The notes beneath the pieces are model-generated. The model searched no databases and was not told where the DNA came from. It was given only the letters and a program-made list of their open reading frames with translations. From Deltaproteobacteria bacterium (lineage in GTDB: Bacteria; Myxococcota_A; JAADFL01), in contig JAADFL010000001.1 in the NCBI GenBank assembly GCA_013152945.1, positions 1 through 19,010 of the forward strand: DNA of 19,010 nucleotides, given 5' to 3'. This document shows, piece after piece, positions 5,694 to 13,573 of this stretch (the stretch's first letter is position 1; each line of letters starts with the position of its first letter). The position numbers and the translations under genes are program-made.

Positions 5694-8431
5694 TTCGACC
5701 TCCTTTCAACCTGCAGCATCCCCTTCCTTGCCAGCAGATTGTCCGGAGCCACGGCAAGGACCTGCATGAACAACTCTTTTGCATGTTTCTCATGGCCGAT
5801 CTTGGTTTCGACCAAGCCTAATCTAAGTACTGCCGGCATGTAACCAACGTCGATATCCAATACGGACTTGTACAAGGCGGCTGCCTGCTCCAACTTGCCG
5901 TTGGCCTCGGCCAGCCTTGCGTTAAGATAATTTGCCGCTAAACTCAACCTGTCCAGGGACAATGCCTTTCGTGCCTCGGCCGAAGCTCTCTTCATGCTGT
6001 GACGGCCCAGGAAAATAGATGCCCTGTAAAGTCTTGCTCCGAAATCATCCGGATCCATTTTAATTGCCTTTGCAAATTCCCTTTCCGCATCGATTTTTGC
6101 GCCTGACCAGTAATATGCTACCCCCAGGGCCGAATGGGCCAATGGTTGTTCCCTTTGCTCTTTAGCCAGTGAACGCAGCCCTTGGACTGCCTGTAAAAGC
6201 AAAGACGGGCCTTGGTACATATCGGTCAGTTCCTCTGGAAAGGCCTCCTTGAAAGGTGGCAGATCCAGGCAGTTCTTCATGACGCCAAAGGCCCGGTCCG
6301 CCTGCTGAATTCTTGCATAGAAGCCTGACAACTCGATACATGTAAAAATATCGAACCTTGCAAGATGAACCGCTTGATTATATCTCTGCACAGCTTGATC
6401 CATGTCAGGCAATGCTTCCGAAACATGCCCGCCCAAACGCATTGCCAGAAAGGAATCCGGCATTTTTTCCAACAATGCATCCACCTTGTATTTTGCCTGC
6501 ACGATATTGCCTGCCTTTAAGTACAGTCTTGCAGCCAAAAAAAGCGAAGCAGGGTCGCCTGGGGATGCATCCAATGCCTGTTTTGCAAAGGAAACAGCCT
6601 CTTTCATCCTGCCGGCTTCGTCCGCCAGGATACCTGAGTGAACCATCAACCTGGCACGGAGTTCCGGGAACGACACTGTATCAGGCAGCATATTCCTGGC
6701 CAAACGTAGTTCCTCGCCGGCCTCCTTGAATTTGCCGAAGCCCTGGTACAGGAGCACTGCAAAATTCAACCTTGTTTCAACAGAATCTCCCCCGGTCTCG
6801 AATACTTTCGTAAATTGCCTCGAAGCCTTTTTAAGTTCCCCGTTCTCTGCCAGCATAGTTGCATATTTCGCCCTGGTAGCCCAATCATCCGGCTCTGATT
6901 TCAATCGCTCTCTGATCAAATCAAGTGCCTTGCCGTGTTTGCCCACCGCCTGATATGCAATTGCCAGGAACCTGTTCAAGATAGGTAAGGCCGGTCCTTT
7001 ATCCCTGGCCTCCTTGATATATTCGAGCGCCATTGCCGGACTGTCATCCAAGTACGCCCTTCCAAGTATCAACAGGGAAAGCGGATCATTTCCTTTACTC
7101 AACCTTTTTGCACGCATGGCGGACAGCCTGGCATCGTCGAGTTTCTTCGTCCGTAAAAACAAGAGGGCTCTGGCACGATAAGCAGCCACGGACTTGGGCT
7201 CCAGGTTGACGGCATATTCAACGAGGTCGAAAAATGACTGTAACGTGTCCACGTCCTGGCGGCTTGCAGGGTTGTCCAGTTCGGCTGTAATGTAACCTGA
7301 AATGGCATCCACGTTACCCGGTTCCTCCACCATTGCAGCCCTGTATTCCCTGGCAGCTTCTTCAAACCCCGGAACCACATCCCTATAGTAAGCCTTTTCA
7401 GCTTTTTTTATGTGTTCTTCAGGTGTTCCCGTTACATTCCCGACCCGCTTTGCCAATGAAGCTATATATGCCCTTGCCCTGGTGGAAACCTCCCTTGATT
7501 CTTGTCCGCCCTTGCCTACCCAATCGCCGGCAAACCCCAAGAAATACAGCGCTGCTCCCAAGGCAGCCAAACCCAATGCCCCGGCAACATAGTAAAGCCA
7601 TGAAGGAGGGCCGTTCCTCTTTCGTGCCGAGTAAAATGCAGTGGGAAGCGTTGGGGAAATTCGCCGATCAGGAAGGCTTTCTGCAACAACATCAGGAGGA
7701 GTTCCAAGGGCAGTGTTTTGTTCGCCTTCAGCCCAAGGGGCTGCTTTGTTATTTTCACTACCGGCCGGTTTACTGCCTTTGACATTGTCTTGGATATTTC
7801 CGGCTACTTTTCCATAAGCTCCATATTGTTCAGCGGAAGGCGGAGAAGCGCCAAGTTGAAGCATGTCCTGTCCAAAGGAGTAATCATCGGCCTTCTCCCC
7901 CATTGGAAATGCGTTCCGGCGTGTTGACGGAGAAACAGGGTTGCTGTTTTCCAAGTGCGCGGACAAGCCTTGTGCCGCGTCTTTGCCTGCCTGTTCGCAT
8001 TTAGGGCAAATTGAGGGTCCCCCGGACGGAATGGGGGCGCCGCATACAATGCAATTGCTCATGGAGGTTCCATTGCCTGAATTCGTGTCGTCGGATCTTT
8101 GCATGTCTTTGTTTTGCCCTGGAACCAAGTCATCCATGTTTCCCGGTTCCAGGTCCAGCGGCTTTATATCAGAGGGTTTCGGCTGATCGACGACAGGCGA
8201 ATAAAATGTCCTCGGTTCCTGCCTCTCCCCATGTGCAACCTGCCTGCCTGTATCGGAGCCGATAACTTTATCGAGCGAAATTTCCGCGCCACACATCGGG
8301 CAGTGCAACTTTACGCCGACGGCATGAACTCTTTCATCATCCACTGATATTACTGAATCGCACTTGGGGCACTTGATTTCCATTATTTTGTCACCACTTG
8401 CTTTTTTTTTCAGTAGCAATTCGATCATCAT
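5690..8431 (-). CDS. Zinc-ribbon / transmembrane / TPR protein
   Basis: This 913-residue protein heads the purD-purE-lptF-lptG cluster. The N-terminus has an MJ0042-type zinc finger (C21-x2-C24 and C44-x2-C47) and a second four-cysteine ribbon (C127-x2-C130, C142-x2-C145). A low-complexity linker follows to about 270, then one membrane segment (about 278-300), then roughly 600 residues of tetratricopeptide repeats from about 340 to the end. It is probably an inner-membrane protein with cytoplasmic zinc fingers and a periplasmic TPR scaffold (inference). Two starts are possible. ATG 8431 has AGGAG seven bases upstream; ATG 8383 gives the usual M-E-I-K-C-P-K-C start behind GGTGA. I chose 8431 for its better ribosome binding site. 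No specific function is known to me. Confidence 0.85.
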   Translation of the reverse strand: MMIELLLKKKASGDKIMEIKCPKCDSVISVDDERVHAVGVKLHCPMCGAEISLDKVIGSDTGRQVAHGERQEPRTFYSPVVDQPKPSDIKPLDLEPGNMDDLVPGQNKDMQRSDDTNSGNGTSMSNCIVCGAPIPSGGPSICPKCEQAGKDAAQGLSAHLENSNPVSPSTRRNAFPMGEKADDYSFGQDMLQLGASPPSAEQYGAYGKVAGNIQDNVKGSKPAGSENNKAAPWAEGEQNTALGTPPDVVAESLPDRRISPTLPTAFYSARKRNGPPSWLYYVAGALGLAALGAALYFLGFAGDWVGKGGQESREVSTRARAYIASLAKRVGNVTGTPEEHIKKAEKAYYRDVVPGFEEAAREYRAAMVEEPGNVDAISGYITAELDNPASRQDVDTLQSFFDLVEYAVNLEPKSVAAYRARALLFLRTKKLDDARLSAMRAKRLSKGNDPLSLLILGRAYLDDSPAMALEYIKEARDKGPALPILNRFLAIAYQAVGKHGKALDLIRERLKSEPDDWATRAKYATMLAENGELKKASRQFTKVFETGGDSVETRLNFAVLLYQGFGKFKEAGEELRLARNMLPDTVSFPELRARLMVHSGILADEAGRMKEAVSFAKQALDASPGDPASLFLAARLYLKAGNIVQAKYKVDALLEKMPDSFLAMRLGGHVSEALPDMDQAVQRYNQAVHLARFDIFTCIELSGFYARIQQADRAFGVMKNCLDLPPFKEAFPEELTDMYQGPSLLLQAVQGLRSLAKEQREQPLAHSALGVAYYWSGAKIDAEREFAKAIKMDPDDFGARLYRASIFLGRHSMKRASAEARKALSLDRLSLAANYLNARLAEANGKLEQAAALYKSVLDIDVGYMPAVLRLGLVETKIGHEKHAKELFMQVLAVAPDNLLARKGMLQVERRSN

Positions 8432-8465
8432 ATGTCAACTCCTGCGGAAGCAAGAGCAGAGAACT

Positions 8466-8654
8466 CTATTCAAAGGATTCCAAGACCCGGATCAAAGGTT
8501 TGATCGAGTTGTCACGTTTCGACATTTCGATTGTTATCTGGCCGTACGGTAAAATAATCAAAGAAACTCCCTCCAGGAGTACATCTTGCCAAATGCTTTC
8601 AAGTTTTTGCATAATGTGATCATCGAAGTCGTCCAATATGAAGGACAAGACCAC
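8466..8654 (-). CDS. Doubtful small ORF (62 codons) upstream of the TPR gene
   Basis: An open frame with GTG start (8654) or internal ATG (8612) ends 34 bp before the TPR gene start. Its segment GQITIEMSKRDNSI closely matches GQITIEMLRRDNSV of the divergent DsbA-like protein (residues 96-109). Two of five base differences in the 44-bp duplicated stretch are synonymous, and two give K/R and I/V exchanges. That pattern favours past or present coding use. Against it, neither start has a purine-rich ribosome binding site, and I recognise no family. It could be a small gene, a remnant from an inverted duplication, or chance. Confidence 0.3.
   Translation of the reverse strand: MVLSFILDDFDDHIMQKLESIWQDVLLEGVSLIILPYGQITIEMSKRDNSIKPLIRVLESFE
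8490..8505. promoter_or_regulatory. 7-2-7 dyad, possible operator
   Basis: GATCAAA (8490-8496) and TTTGATC (8499-8505) form a perfect inverted repeat around GG. It lies 59 bp upstream of the TPR gene start, in a place suited to a repressor or activator site for the divergent pair. It also overlaps the end of the 44-bp duplicated segment; the copy at 8954-8997 does not preserve the dyad. The regulatory role is inference. Confidence 0.35.
8500..8543 (-). repeat. 44-bp inverted duplication, arm 1 (intergenic)
   Basis: Read on the minus strand, this segment matches 8954-8997 of the plus strand with five mismatches in 44 positions and no gap. The partner lies inside the DsbA-like coding sequence. 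Both arms can be read in the same frame to give the peptide GQITIEM-x-[KR]-RDNS-[IV]. Confidence 0.8.
8586..8615 (+). promoter_or_regulatory. Candidate sigma70-type promoter for the DsbA-like gene
   Basis: TTGCCA (8586-8591) and CATAAT (8610-8615) are separated by 18 bp and lie about 54 bp before the ATG at 8669. The -10 matches consensus at five of six positions and the -35 at four of six. This is pattern matching only. Confidence 0.35.
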
Positions 8655-8668
8655 AAGGAGTTAATTGA

Positions 8669-9556
8669 ATGGGGGCATCAAAATCATTACTGGCGGGAAT
8701 ACTGCTTATATTATGGACATGGGCGCCTCTTGCCCAGGAAATTGGACACCAAAAGGTCCCCTGGCGACTTTTGGGCAATCCAAGGTTCAGCAAAGCAAGA
8801 AAGTTGAAACTCGAAAAACTTCTCAACGATACCTGGAACTATGGAGGATGCGGCGGTCCGATAGCCTATTGTCTCAACACGGAGCCGAAAGATACATGGA
8901 CCATAAGGACAGCCAAGGCTGTCATGCGCATGATGAAAATGGGCATGAGCGACGGTCAGATAACAATCGAAATGTTGAGACGTGATAACTCGGTCAATAC
9001 CAGGAATATCCTTTCGTTCGACCTTGCAAACCGCCCTTTCAGGGGAAAAAAGAACGCACCGGTGAAAATAGTGGTGTGGTCCGATTTCCAGTGCCCGGCA
9101 TGCAAGAAAACCGCGGGCATACTCGACAAGGTTTTTGAAAAATACAAAGACAAGGTTGGCATATACTTCAAGAACTTCCCAATCGTGAAGCATCATCCAA
9201 GAGCACTTAAGGCCGCCCTTGCGGCCATTGCGGCCGCCGGCTTCGGTAAGTTTTGGCAGATGCACGATCTCTTGTTCAAGAATGCGCCTGACAGGTTGTC
9301 TGACAGGGACCTATTGGAGATGGCTGCATCCCTGAAAATCAACAAGAAAGCATTCAAAAAGGCCATGGAATCACCCAAGAGCTATGCACTGCTCGAGAAA
9401 GATATAAAGGAAGCCAACAAGATCAAACTGGACAGGACCCCGGTATTGTTTTTCAACGGCAAGAGGTTTATTGCAAGGAAGGACTTCGACACGTTGTGTG
9501 AACGAGTCGAGGAAGAGCTTGACCTGATTGCAGAGGCAAAGAAGAATAAAAAGTAG
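8669..9556 (+). CDS. Exported DsbA-family thiol oxidoreductase with CcmH-like N-terminal module
   Basis: The 295-residue protein starts with a signal peptide (hydrophobic 7-20, likely cleavage after A-P-L-A at residue 22), so it acts in the periplasm. The C-terminal part (about 128-285) is a DsbA/Thioredoxin_4 fold with CPAC active site at 142-145 and the cis-proline loop T257-P258. Before it lies a short module with C61 and C68 followed by a helical V-M-x-M-M-K-x-G-M-S-D-x-Q-I (85-98). This resembles the CcmH haem-lyase-subunit pattern of a cysteine pair and a G-x-S-D-x-x-I helix. AGGAG eight bases upstream supports the ATG. The substrate is unknown. It is the only accepted plus-strand gene here and is probably monocistronic. 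Confidence 0.85.
   Translation: MGASKSLLAGILLILWTWAPLAQEIGHQKVPWRLLGNPRFSKARKLKLEKLLNDTWNYGGCGGPIAYCLNTEPKDTWTIRTAKAVMRMMKMGMSDGQITIEMLRRDNSVNTRNILSFDLANRPFRGKKNAPVKIVVWSDFQCPACKKTAGILDKVFEKYKDKVGIYFKNFPIVKHHPRALKAALAAIAAAGFGKFWQMHDLLFKNAPDRLSDRDLLEMAASLKINKKAFKKAMESPKSYALLEKDIKEANKIKLDRTPVLFFNGKRFIARKDFDTLCERVEEELDLIAEAKKNKK
8954..8997 (+). repeat. 44-bp inverted duplication, arm 2 (in the DsbA-like gene)
   Basis: This is the partner of 8500-8543, covering codons 96-110 of the DsbA-like gene between the CcmH-like helix and the thioredoxin fold. The arms are about 410 bp apart. Confidence 0.8.
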
Positions 9557-9566
9557 CAGCAGCAAG

Positions 9567-9612
9567 CCCGGCACTATCAAATCCATGTACCTGCCATAGC
9601 CCAAGTGCCGGG
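9567..9612. terminator. Inverted repeat at a convergent gene junction
   Basis: CCCGGCACT (9567-9575) and AGTGCCGGG (9604-9612) are perfect 9-bp arms around a 28-nt loop. They sit where the plus-strand DsbA-like gene and the minus-strand FakAB-like gene converge, with only 20 bp between the stop codons. The right arm lies within the last codons of the FakAB-like gene. The stem is strong and symmetric, so it could act as a bidirectional terminator, but neither side has a T-run. Confidence 0.4.
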
Positions 9613-11499
9613 TCCCATGTGAACGCCTGCAGTGGCGGACATGGGCCAAACGAGCAATTCAAAATCCTTACCGAGACATTCAACCCTCTTGGCCGCAATG
9701 TCTAGAACGAATCGCCTGCTTTCAGCATCAGTATACTCGAGAAGAACGATTTTTCGGCCGTAGGCACTGGAAAAATGCTGCATGAACCTGGCCAAGATGA
9801 AATCCAGAGCCGCCTGCCTGGACCTGACAACACCCGCCTTGCCCGCTCCATCTTTCTTGTGCTCGATAACAGGCTTTATACCTGCAGCGTTTCCGAGAAA
9901 AGCACCAATCTTGCTCATTCTGCCGCCCCGGGCAAGGTACTTGAGCGTGTCCAGCGAAATGTATTCCTTGCATCTTTGTACCTGTGTACGCGCAAAGGCC
10001 AACAATTTAGCCGGGTGGCGAACCTTTTCCGCCTCTCTTGCACACACGTAAGCCAGGAGCGCCAGTTGCCCGGATGCAGCAAGAGAGTCGATTATCCTGA
10101 ACTTGTCCCCGGGATCACCCCCTTGTTTTTCTTTCCATCTCGATGCGGCATCGTATGTGCCTGTGTACTGTGAGCCCGCAGTCAAGTACAGAACGGCTTC
10201 CTCTGTACCGGCCAAGTTTTCAAGACCCGCCCATATTTCTTCCTCTGATGCCCTTGCCGTTGTAACCGGCTCACTGCTCTTCTTCAGCAACTCGTACAGT
10301 CCATTCTTGTCGACATCACACTCGGGTTTCATATCGCCCTTGATATAAATATAACTATAGAACAACTTGATGCCGAATTCACCGGCTACTTGCCTGTCCA
10401 TGCTGGCAGCGGCATCGACTGCCACGCTTACACGTCCGACCCACGAGTCATGCCAGGGCGATGGCACATCATGCCCGTATTCAATAGGCTGGGCACGAGG
10501 CCCAGTACGGGGATCAACACGCCTTTTCGATATGAAACTCCTGACCTGCTCGTTCATATCATCGAGGTGCCATGCCAGTTCCGGTCCCAAAGTTTTACAA
10601 TATTCCCTTAGTTTTTCAGGTTTATTCGTGTGCATGTGAACCTTGAGCACACCGCTATTCTGCAGAATTTCAACAGATTCCCCAAAGTTATCCAAACCGG
10701 AAAGAATTTCCGCCTGATCCCTCTTTTCCGTCTTTAGGGCAAAATCAGCACAATACCTCGGCCCTTGTACCCATGTTTCCTGTCTCCATCCAGGCCGTAT
10801 CTTCATGCCCTTGAAGCGATTTTCTTCAGGTGGATTCAAACCATGCAGTCTATATAAAACGCCTTCCAAGAAAAAGAACAAGCCCAGCGCCCCGGCATCC
10901 ACTACGCCTGCCGAAGATAACACGGGCAGACCGATCATTGTTTCCAGAACCGTTGTCTCGAGAATTTCCCTCGCAGCTTCTACCTGAGATGGCTCGAATT
11001 CCACCTTTGAAAATTCAGACCTTTCGACAAGCACGTCCATGACGCTCAAGATCGTCCCTTCAACCGGAGAACCCACACTGGAGTAAGCCTCTTGCCTGCC
11101 GAGATATGCAGCTTGTTGAAACCCGGGCCAACCTTTCTCGAGGTTGCTTAATATCCGGTCCAGGAAACTGCACAACAAGTTTCCCGAATTGCCACGGGCG
11201 GCCAGCAGCAGCCTCTGCCTGATCGTGCCCATGGAATCGCCGGCAGCGGCAAGATCCAACAACGGCGCTACAGTACACGACATGTTGATGCCTGTATCCC
11301 CGTCAGCCACCGGAAACACGTTTATCGCATCGAGGAGACCGCTATATTGCGATAATCTCTTTGCACCGCTTTCCAGTGCATCGAGCCACTGTAACGTGCG
11401 GTCTGAAACCATGCTGTTTTTTATGTCTTGAGAGCCTGGTGTTCCTGGTCCGTACCTCCGGCCCTGGTCATTGCTACCCGACTCATCGGTTCTGTTCAA
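9577..11499 (-). CDS. FakA-FakB-like fusion: DhaL kinase domain + DegV fatty-acid-binding domain
   Basis: The N-terminal part (about 33-220) is a DhaL/DAK phosphotransfer domain with DGDTGINM (66-73) for Mg-ATP, GNSG (103-106) and SAGVVDAGALG (196-206). A middle region has VHMHTNKPEK (287-296), the FakA middle-domain signature. From about 355 to 640 it is a DegV/FakB domain: LYLTAGSQYTGTY (437-449), LDTLKYLARGGRMSKIGAFL (516-535) and a GVHMGPG end (625-631). In Firmicutes, FakA phosphorylates fatty acids held by separate FakB proteins; here both functions would sit in one chain. The start is uncertain: TTG 11499 overlaps the upstream gene by 17 bp with GAGGAG ten bases ahead, while ATG 11412 still covers all domains. 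Translation coupling with the CoA-transferase gene is likely. Confidence 0.85.
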   Translation of the reverse strand: MNRTDESGSNDQGRRYGPGTPGSQDIKNSMVSDRTLQWLDALESGAKRLSQYSGLLDAINVFPVADGDTGINMSCTVAPLLDLAAAGDSMGTIRQRLLLAARGNSGNLLCSFLDRILSNLEKGWPGFQQAAYLGRQEAYSSVGSPVEGTILSVMDVLVERSEFSKVEFEPSQVEAAREILETTVLETMIGLPVLSSAGVVDAGALGLFFFLEGVLYRLHGLNPPEENRFKGMKIRPGWRQETWVQGPRYCADFALKTEKRDQAEILSGLDNFGESVEILQNSGVLKVHMHTNKPEKLREYCKTLGPELAWHLDDMNEQVRSFISKRRVDPRTGPRAQPIEYGHDVPSPWHDSWVGRVSVAVDAAASMDRQVAGEFGIKLFYSYIYIKGDMKPECDVDKNGLYELLKKSSEPVTTARASEEEIWAGLENLAGTEEAVLYLTAGSQYTGTYDAASRWKEKQGGDPGDKFRIIDSLAASGQLALLAYVCAREAEKVRHPAKLLAFARTQVQRCKEYISLDTLKYLARGGRMSKIGAFLGNAAGIKPVIEHKKDGAGKAGVVRSRQAALDFILARFMQHFSSAYGRKIVLLEYTDAESRRFVLDIAAKRVECLGKDFELLVWPMSATAGVHMGPGTWAMAGTWI

Positions 11500-13408
11500 T
11501 TCCCTCGTTCTCCTCTTTTCTTACAACAGCTCCTTGTCCAGGGCTCTTGAGTTCGATCTGGACCCTGTTAACACCGTCTTCCAGACGGCTCTTAACAATC
11601 AACCCGGATTCATGCAATATCCTGAAAACCGGCTTGTTGTAGGCGAGCACGTCTGCAGAAAAAATTTTGACTCCCCTTTTTATCGCCGCATCTGCAAGGG
11701 TTCTTGCCAGATCCTTGCCCAGGCCCTTTCCCTGGAAGTCGTCACGAACCACGAACGCAACATCTGCTGACATCCCGGCAGGATCCCTTACATAGTTTGC
11801 CACCCCGATAAGTTCCTCCCCACCCGGTTCGCCGATAAAACCTCCGATTGCAAAATGCCGGTCATAGTCAAGCTCTCTCAAGGGCTCCCTGCGTTCCCTG
11901 GAAAGTTTCACCATGGATGTGAAAAACCTCCTCGAAAGGCTCTCATCCTCGAGAGAATAGAAAAAATCCTTCAGGGCATCCTCGTCCGATGTTTTGAGCG
12001 GCCTGACAAACACATGGGACCGGTCCTTTAAAATCAGATTGTGCTCCACTTCTTTCGGATAAGGCTTGTTCAACGGAGGAACAAAGAACATGTTCGATTC
12101 TACATAATGGTTCTCCCTTGCATAAGACAACAGCTCATCTCTGAACCTTGGGTGGGCGACCTGTATCAGGCTCAGTGCCCTGTCCCGTATGGACTTGCCG
12201 AACAAGTAGGCCATGCCCTGTTCCGTGACCACGAAGTGAACATCGCTCCTTGGTGTCACCACCCCGGCTCCTTCCCTGAGGAAAGGCGCTATCCTGCTCC
12301 TCTTGCCGTCACTCGTAGTGCTCGGCAGGCATATGATCGGCCTGCCTCTCTCTGATCTGCCGGCTCCTCGAATAAAATCGAGCTGTCCACCGACCCCGCT
12401 GTACAGCCTGGTTCCTATGCTGTCCGCCGCCACCTGTCCTGTAATATCCACCTCGAGGGCCACATTCACCGCCGCCATGCGGGGATTCTGTGAAATAATG
12501 AAAGGATCGTTCACATGTTCAGTAGGCATGAAAAATACGGACGAGTTGTCATTTATGAAATCATACAGTTTTTTCGTTCCCATGCAGAAACTTGTCACTG
12601 ATTTGCCCTTGTGAATCGTCTTCCTCTTATTCGTAATGACCCCCGACTCCGCCAAATCGACCATTGCATCGCCCATGACTTCGGTATGAACGCCGAGATC
12701 CCGTCTGTCTTCGAGAAACTTGAGAACAGTCATGGGAATCACGCCTATTCCCGTCTCCAATGTACATCCGTCGTCAATCAGCTCGGCAACGTTCCTTGCA
12801 ACCATGACCTGGACCTCGTCAGGCTCGGGGTACTCGTATTCCAGTATGGGCTGCTCGCCCCGGACCAGAAAATCCAGTTCATCTATGTGTATGGTGCTGT
12901 CACCAAGGGTTCGCGGCATTGTTTCATTCACCTCTGCTATTACCAGGCCGGATGTCTCGATTGCGGTTTTCACGATATCCACGCTAACCCCGAGCGAGAC
13001 AAAGCCATGCCTGTCAGGTGGAGAGACACATACCAAGGCAGCGTCCAGCCGCGCCCTGCCGTTTCGCATAAAGCCGGGAATATCCGACAGGGACATGGGC
13101 GTGTAATCCGCCCTGCCCTCCTGGACTGCATCCCTCATGGGAGGTCCAATAAAAAATGAATTGTGACGTATGCCGTCCGAGAGTTCCAGTTTCCCGTACG
13201 GCGCGACTCCCAACGACAACAAATGAAATATTTCCGAATCATCGACTTTCGATACCTTGTTAGAAATTGCCTTGGACAAGGCCTGGGGCTCACCGCAAGC
13301 AGTACCCAGAAATATGCGCATTCCGGGCTTGAGGCGTTCTATTGCATCACCAGGCGTTAATAGCTTCCGGCCGTATTTTTTTTCCCACCCCAAGGTCCAC
13401 CTCCACAT
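11483..13408 (-). CDS. Acetyl-CoA hydrolase/transferase fused to a GNAT acetyltransferase domain
   Basis: Residues 1-440 (from ATG 13408, 641 in total) form an acyl-CoA hydrolase/CoA-transferase of the 4-hydroxybutyrate CoA-transferase type. LETGIGVIPMTVL (217-229) precedes LGVHTEV, whose Glu243 is the expected catalytic residue that forms the glutamyl-CoA thioester. VVTEQGMAYLFGKS (393-406) is also typical. Residues about 466-620 form a GNAT domain with the acetyl-CoA loop D-F-Q-G-K-G-L-G-K (557-565). Such fusions occur in deltaproteobacteria-like genomes. The substrate is not predictable from sequence. The frame also allows GTG 13435, but the family alignment favours ATG 13408; neither has a strong ribosome binding site. 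Its 3' end overlaps the FakAB-like gene, suggesting a two-gene acyl-metabolism operon. Confidence 0.88.
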   Translation of the reverse strand: MWRWTLGWEKKYGRKLLTPGDAIERLKPGMRIFLGTACGEPQALSKAISNKVSKVDDSEIFHLLSLGVAPYGKLELSDGIRHNSFFIGPPMRDAVQEGRADYTPMSLSDIPGFMRNGRARLDAALVCVSPPDRHGFVSLGVSVDIVKTAIETSGLVIAEVNETMPRTLGDSTIHIDELDFLVRGEQPILEYEYPEPDEVQVMVARNVAELIDDGCTLETGIGVIPMTVLKFLEDRRDLGVHTEVMGDAMVDLAESGVITNKRKTIHKGKSVTSFCMGTKKLYDFINDNSSVFFMPTEHVNDPFIISQNPRMAAVNVALEVDITGQVAADSIGTRLYSGVGGQLDFIRGAGRSERGRPIICLPSTTSDGKRSRIAPFLREGAGVVTPRSDVHFVVTEQGMAYLFGKSIRDRALSLIQVAHPRFRDELLSYARENHYVESNMFFVPPLNKPYPKEVEHNLILKDRSHVFVRPLKTSDEDALKDFFYSLEDESLSRRFFTSMVKLSRERREPLRELDYDRHFAIGGFIGEPGGEELIGVANYVRDPAGMSADVAFVVRDDFQGKGLGKDLARTLADAAIKRGVKIFSADVLAYNKPVFRILHESGLIVKSRLEDGVNRVQIELKSPGQGAVVRKEENEGIEQNR

Positions 13409-13573
13409 ACCGACCAGGTAATGAAAAAAGCACACTGGTTATGACTCTAACAGAAAACAGAAACATTGGCCAAGCGCACAAAAAACAAAGCAATCCGGTT
13501 AGTTCAGGTCATGTCTCCCTGAGTGTCACCGGGGCTCATATTTTATTTTGATAGCAAGGCATTGGACCTTATC

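Larger units (their letters stand above)
8432..8668. promoter_or_regulatory. Divergent intergenic region
   Basis: This 237-bp stretch separates the minus-strand TPR gene from the plus-strand DsbA-like gene and should carry promoters for both. It holds a 7-2-7 dyad, one arm of a 44-bp inverted duplication, a plausible plus-strand promoter and a doubtful 62-codon ORF, each listed separately. Confidence 0.5.

Noticed and set aside
8711-9265. 184-codon minus-strand frame
   Set aside because: It is a shadow of the DsbA-like gene; the His/Cys-rich content comes from the opposite strand of lysine- and cysteine-coding sequence.
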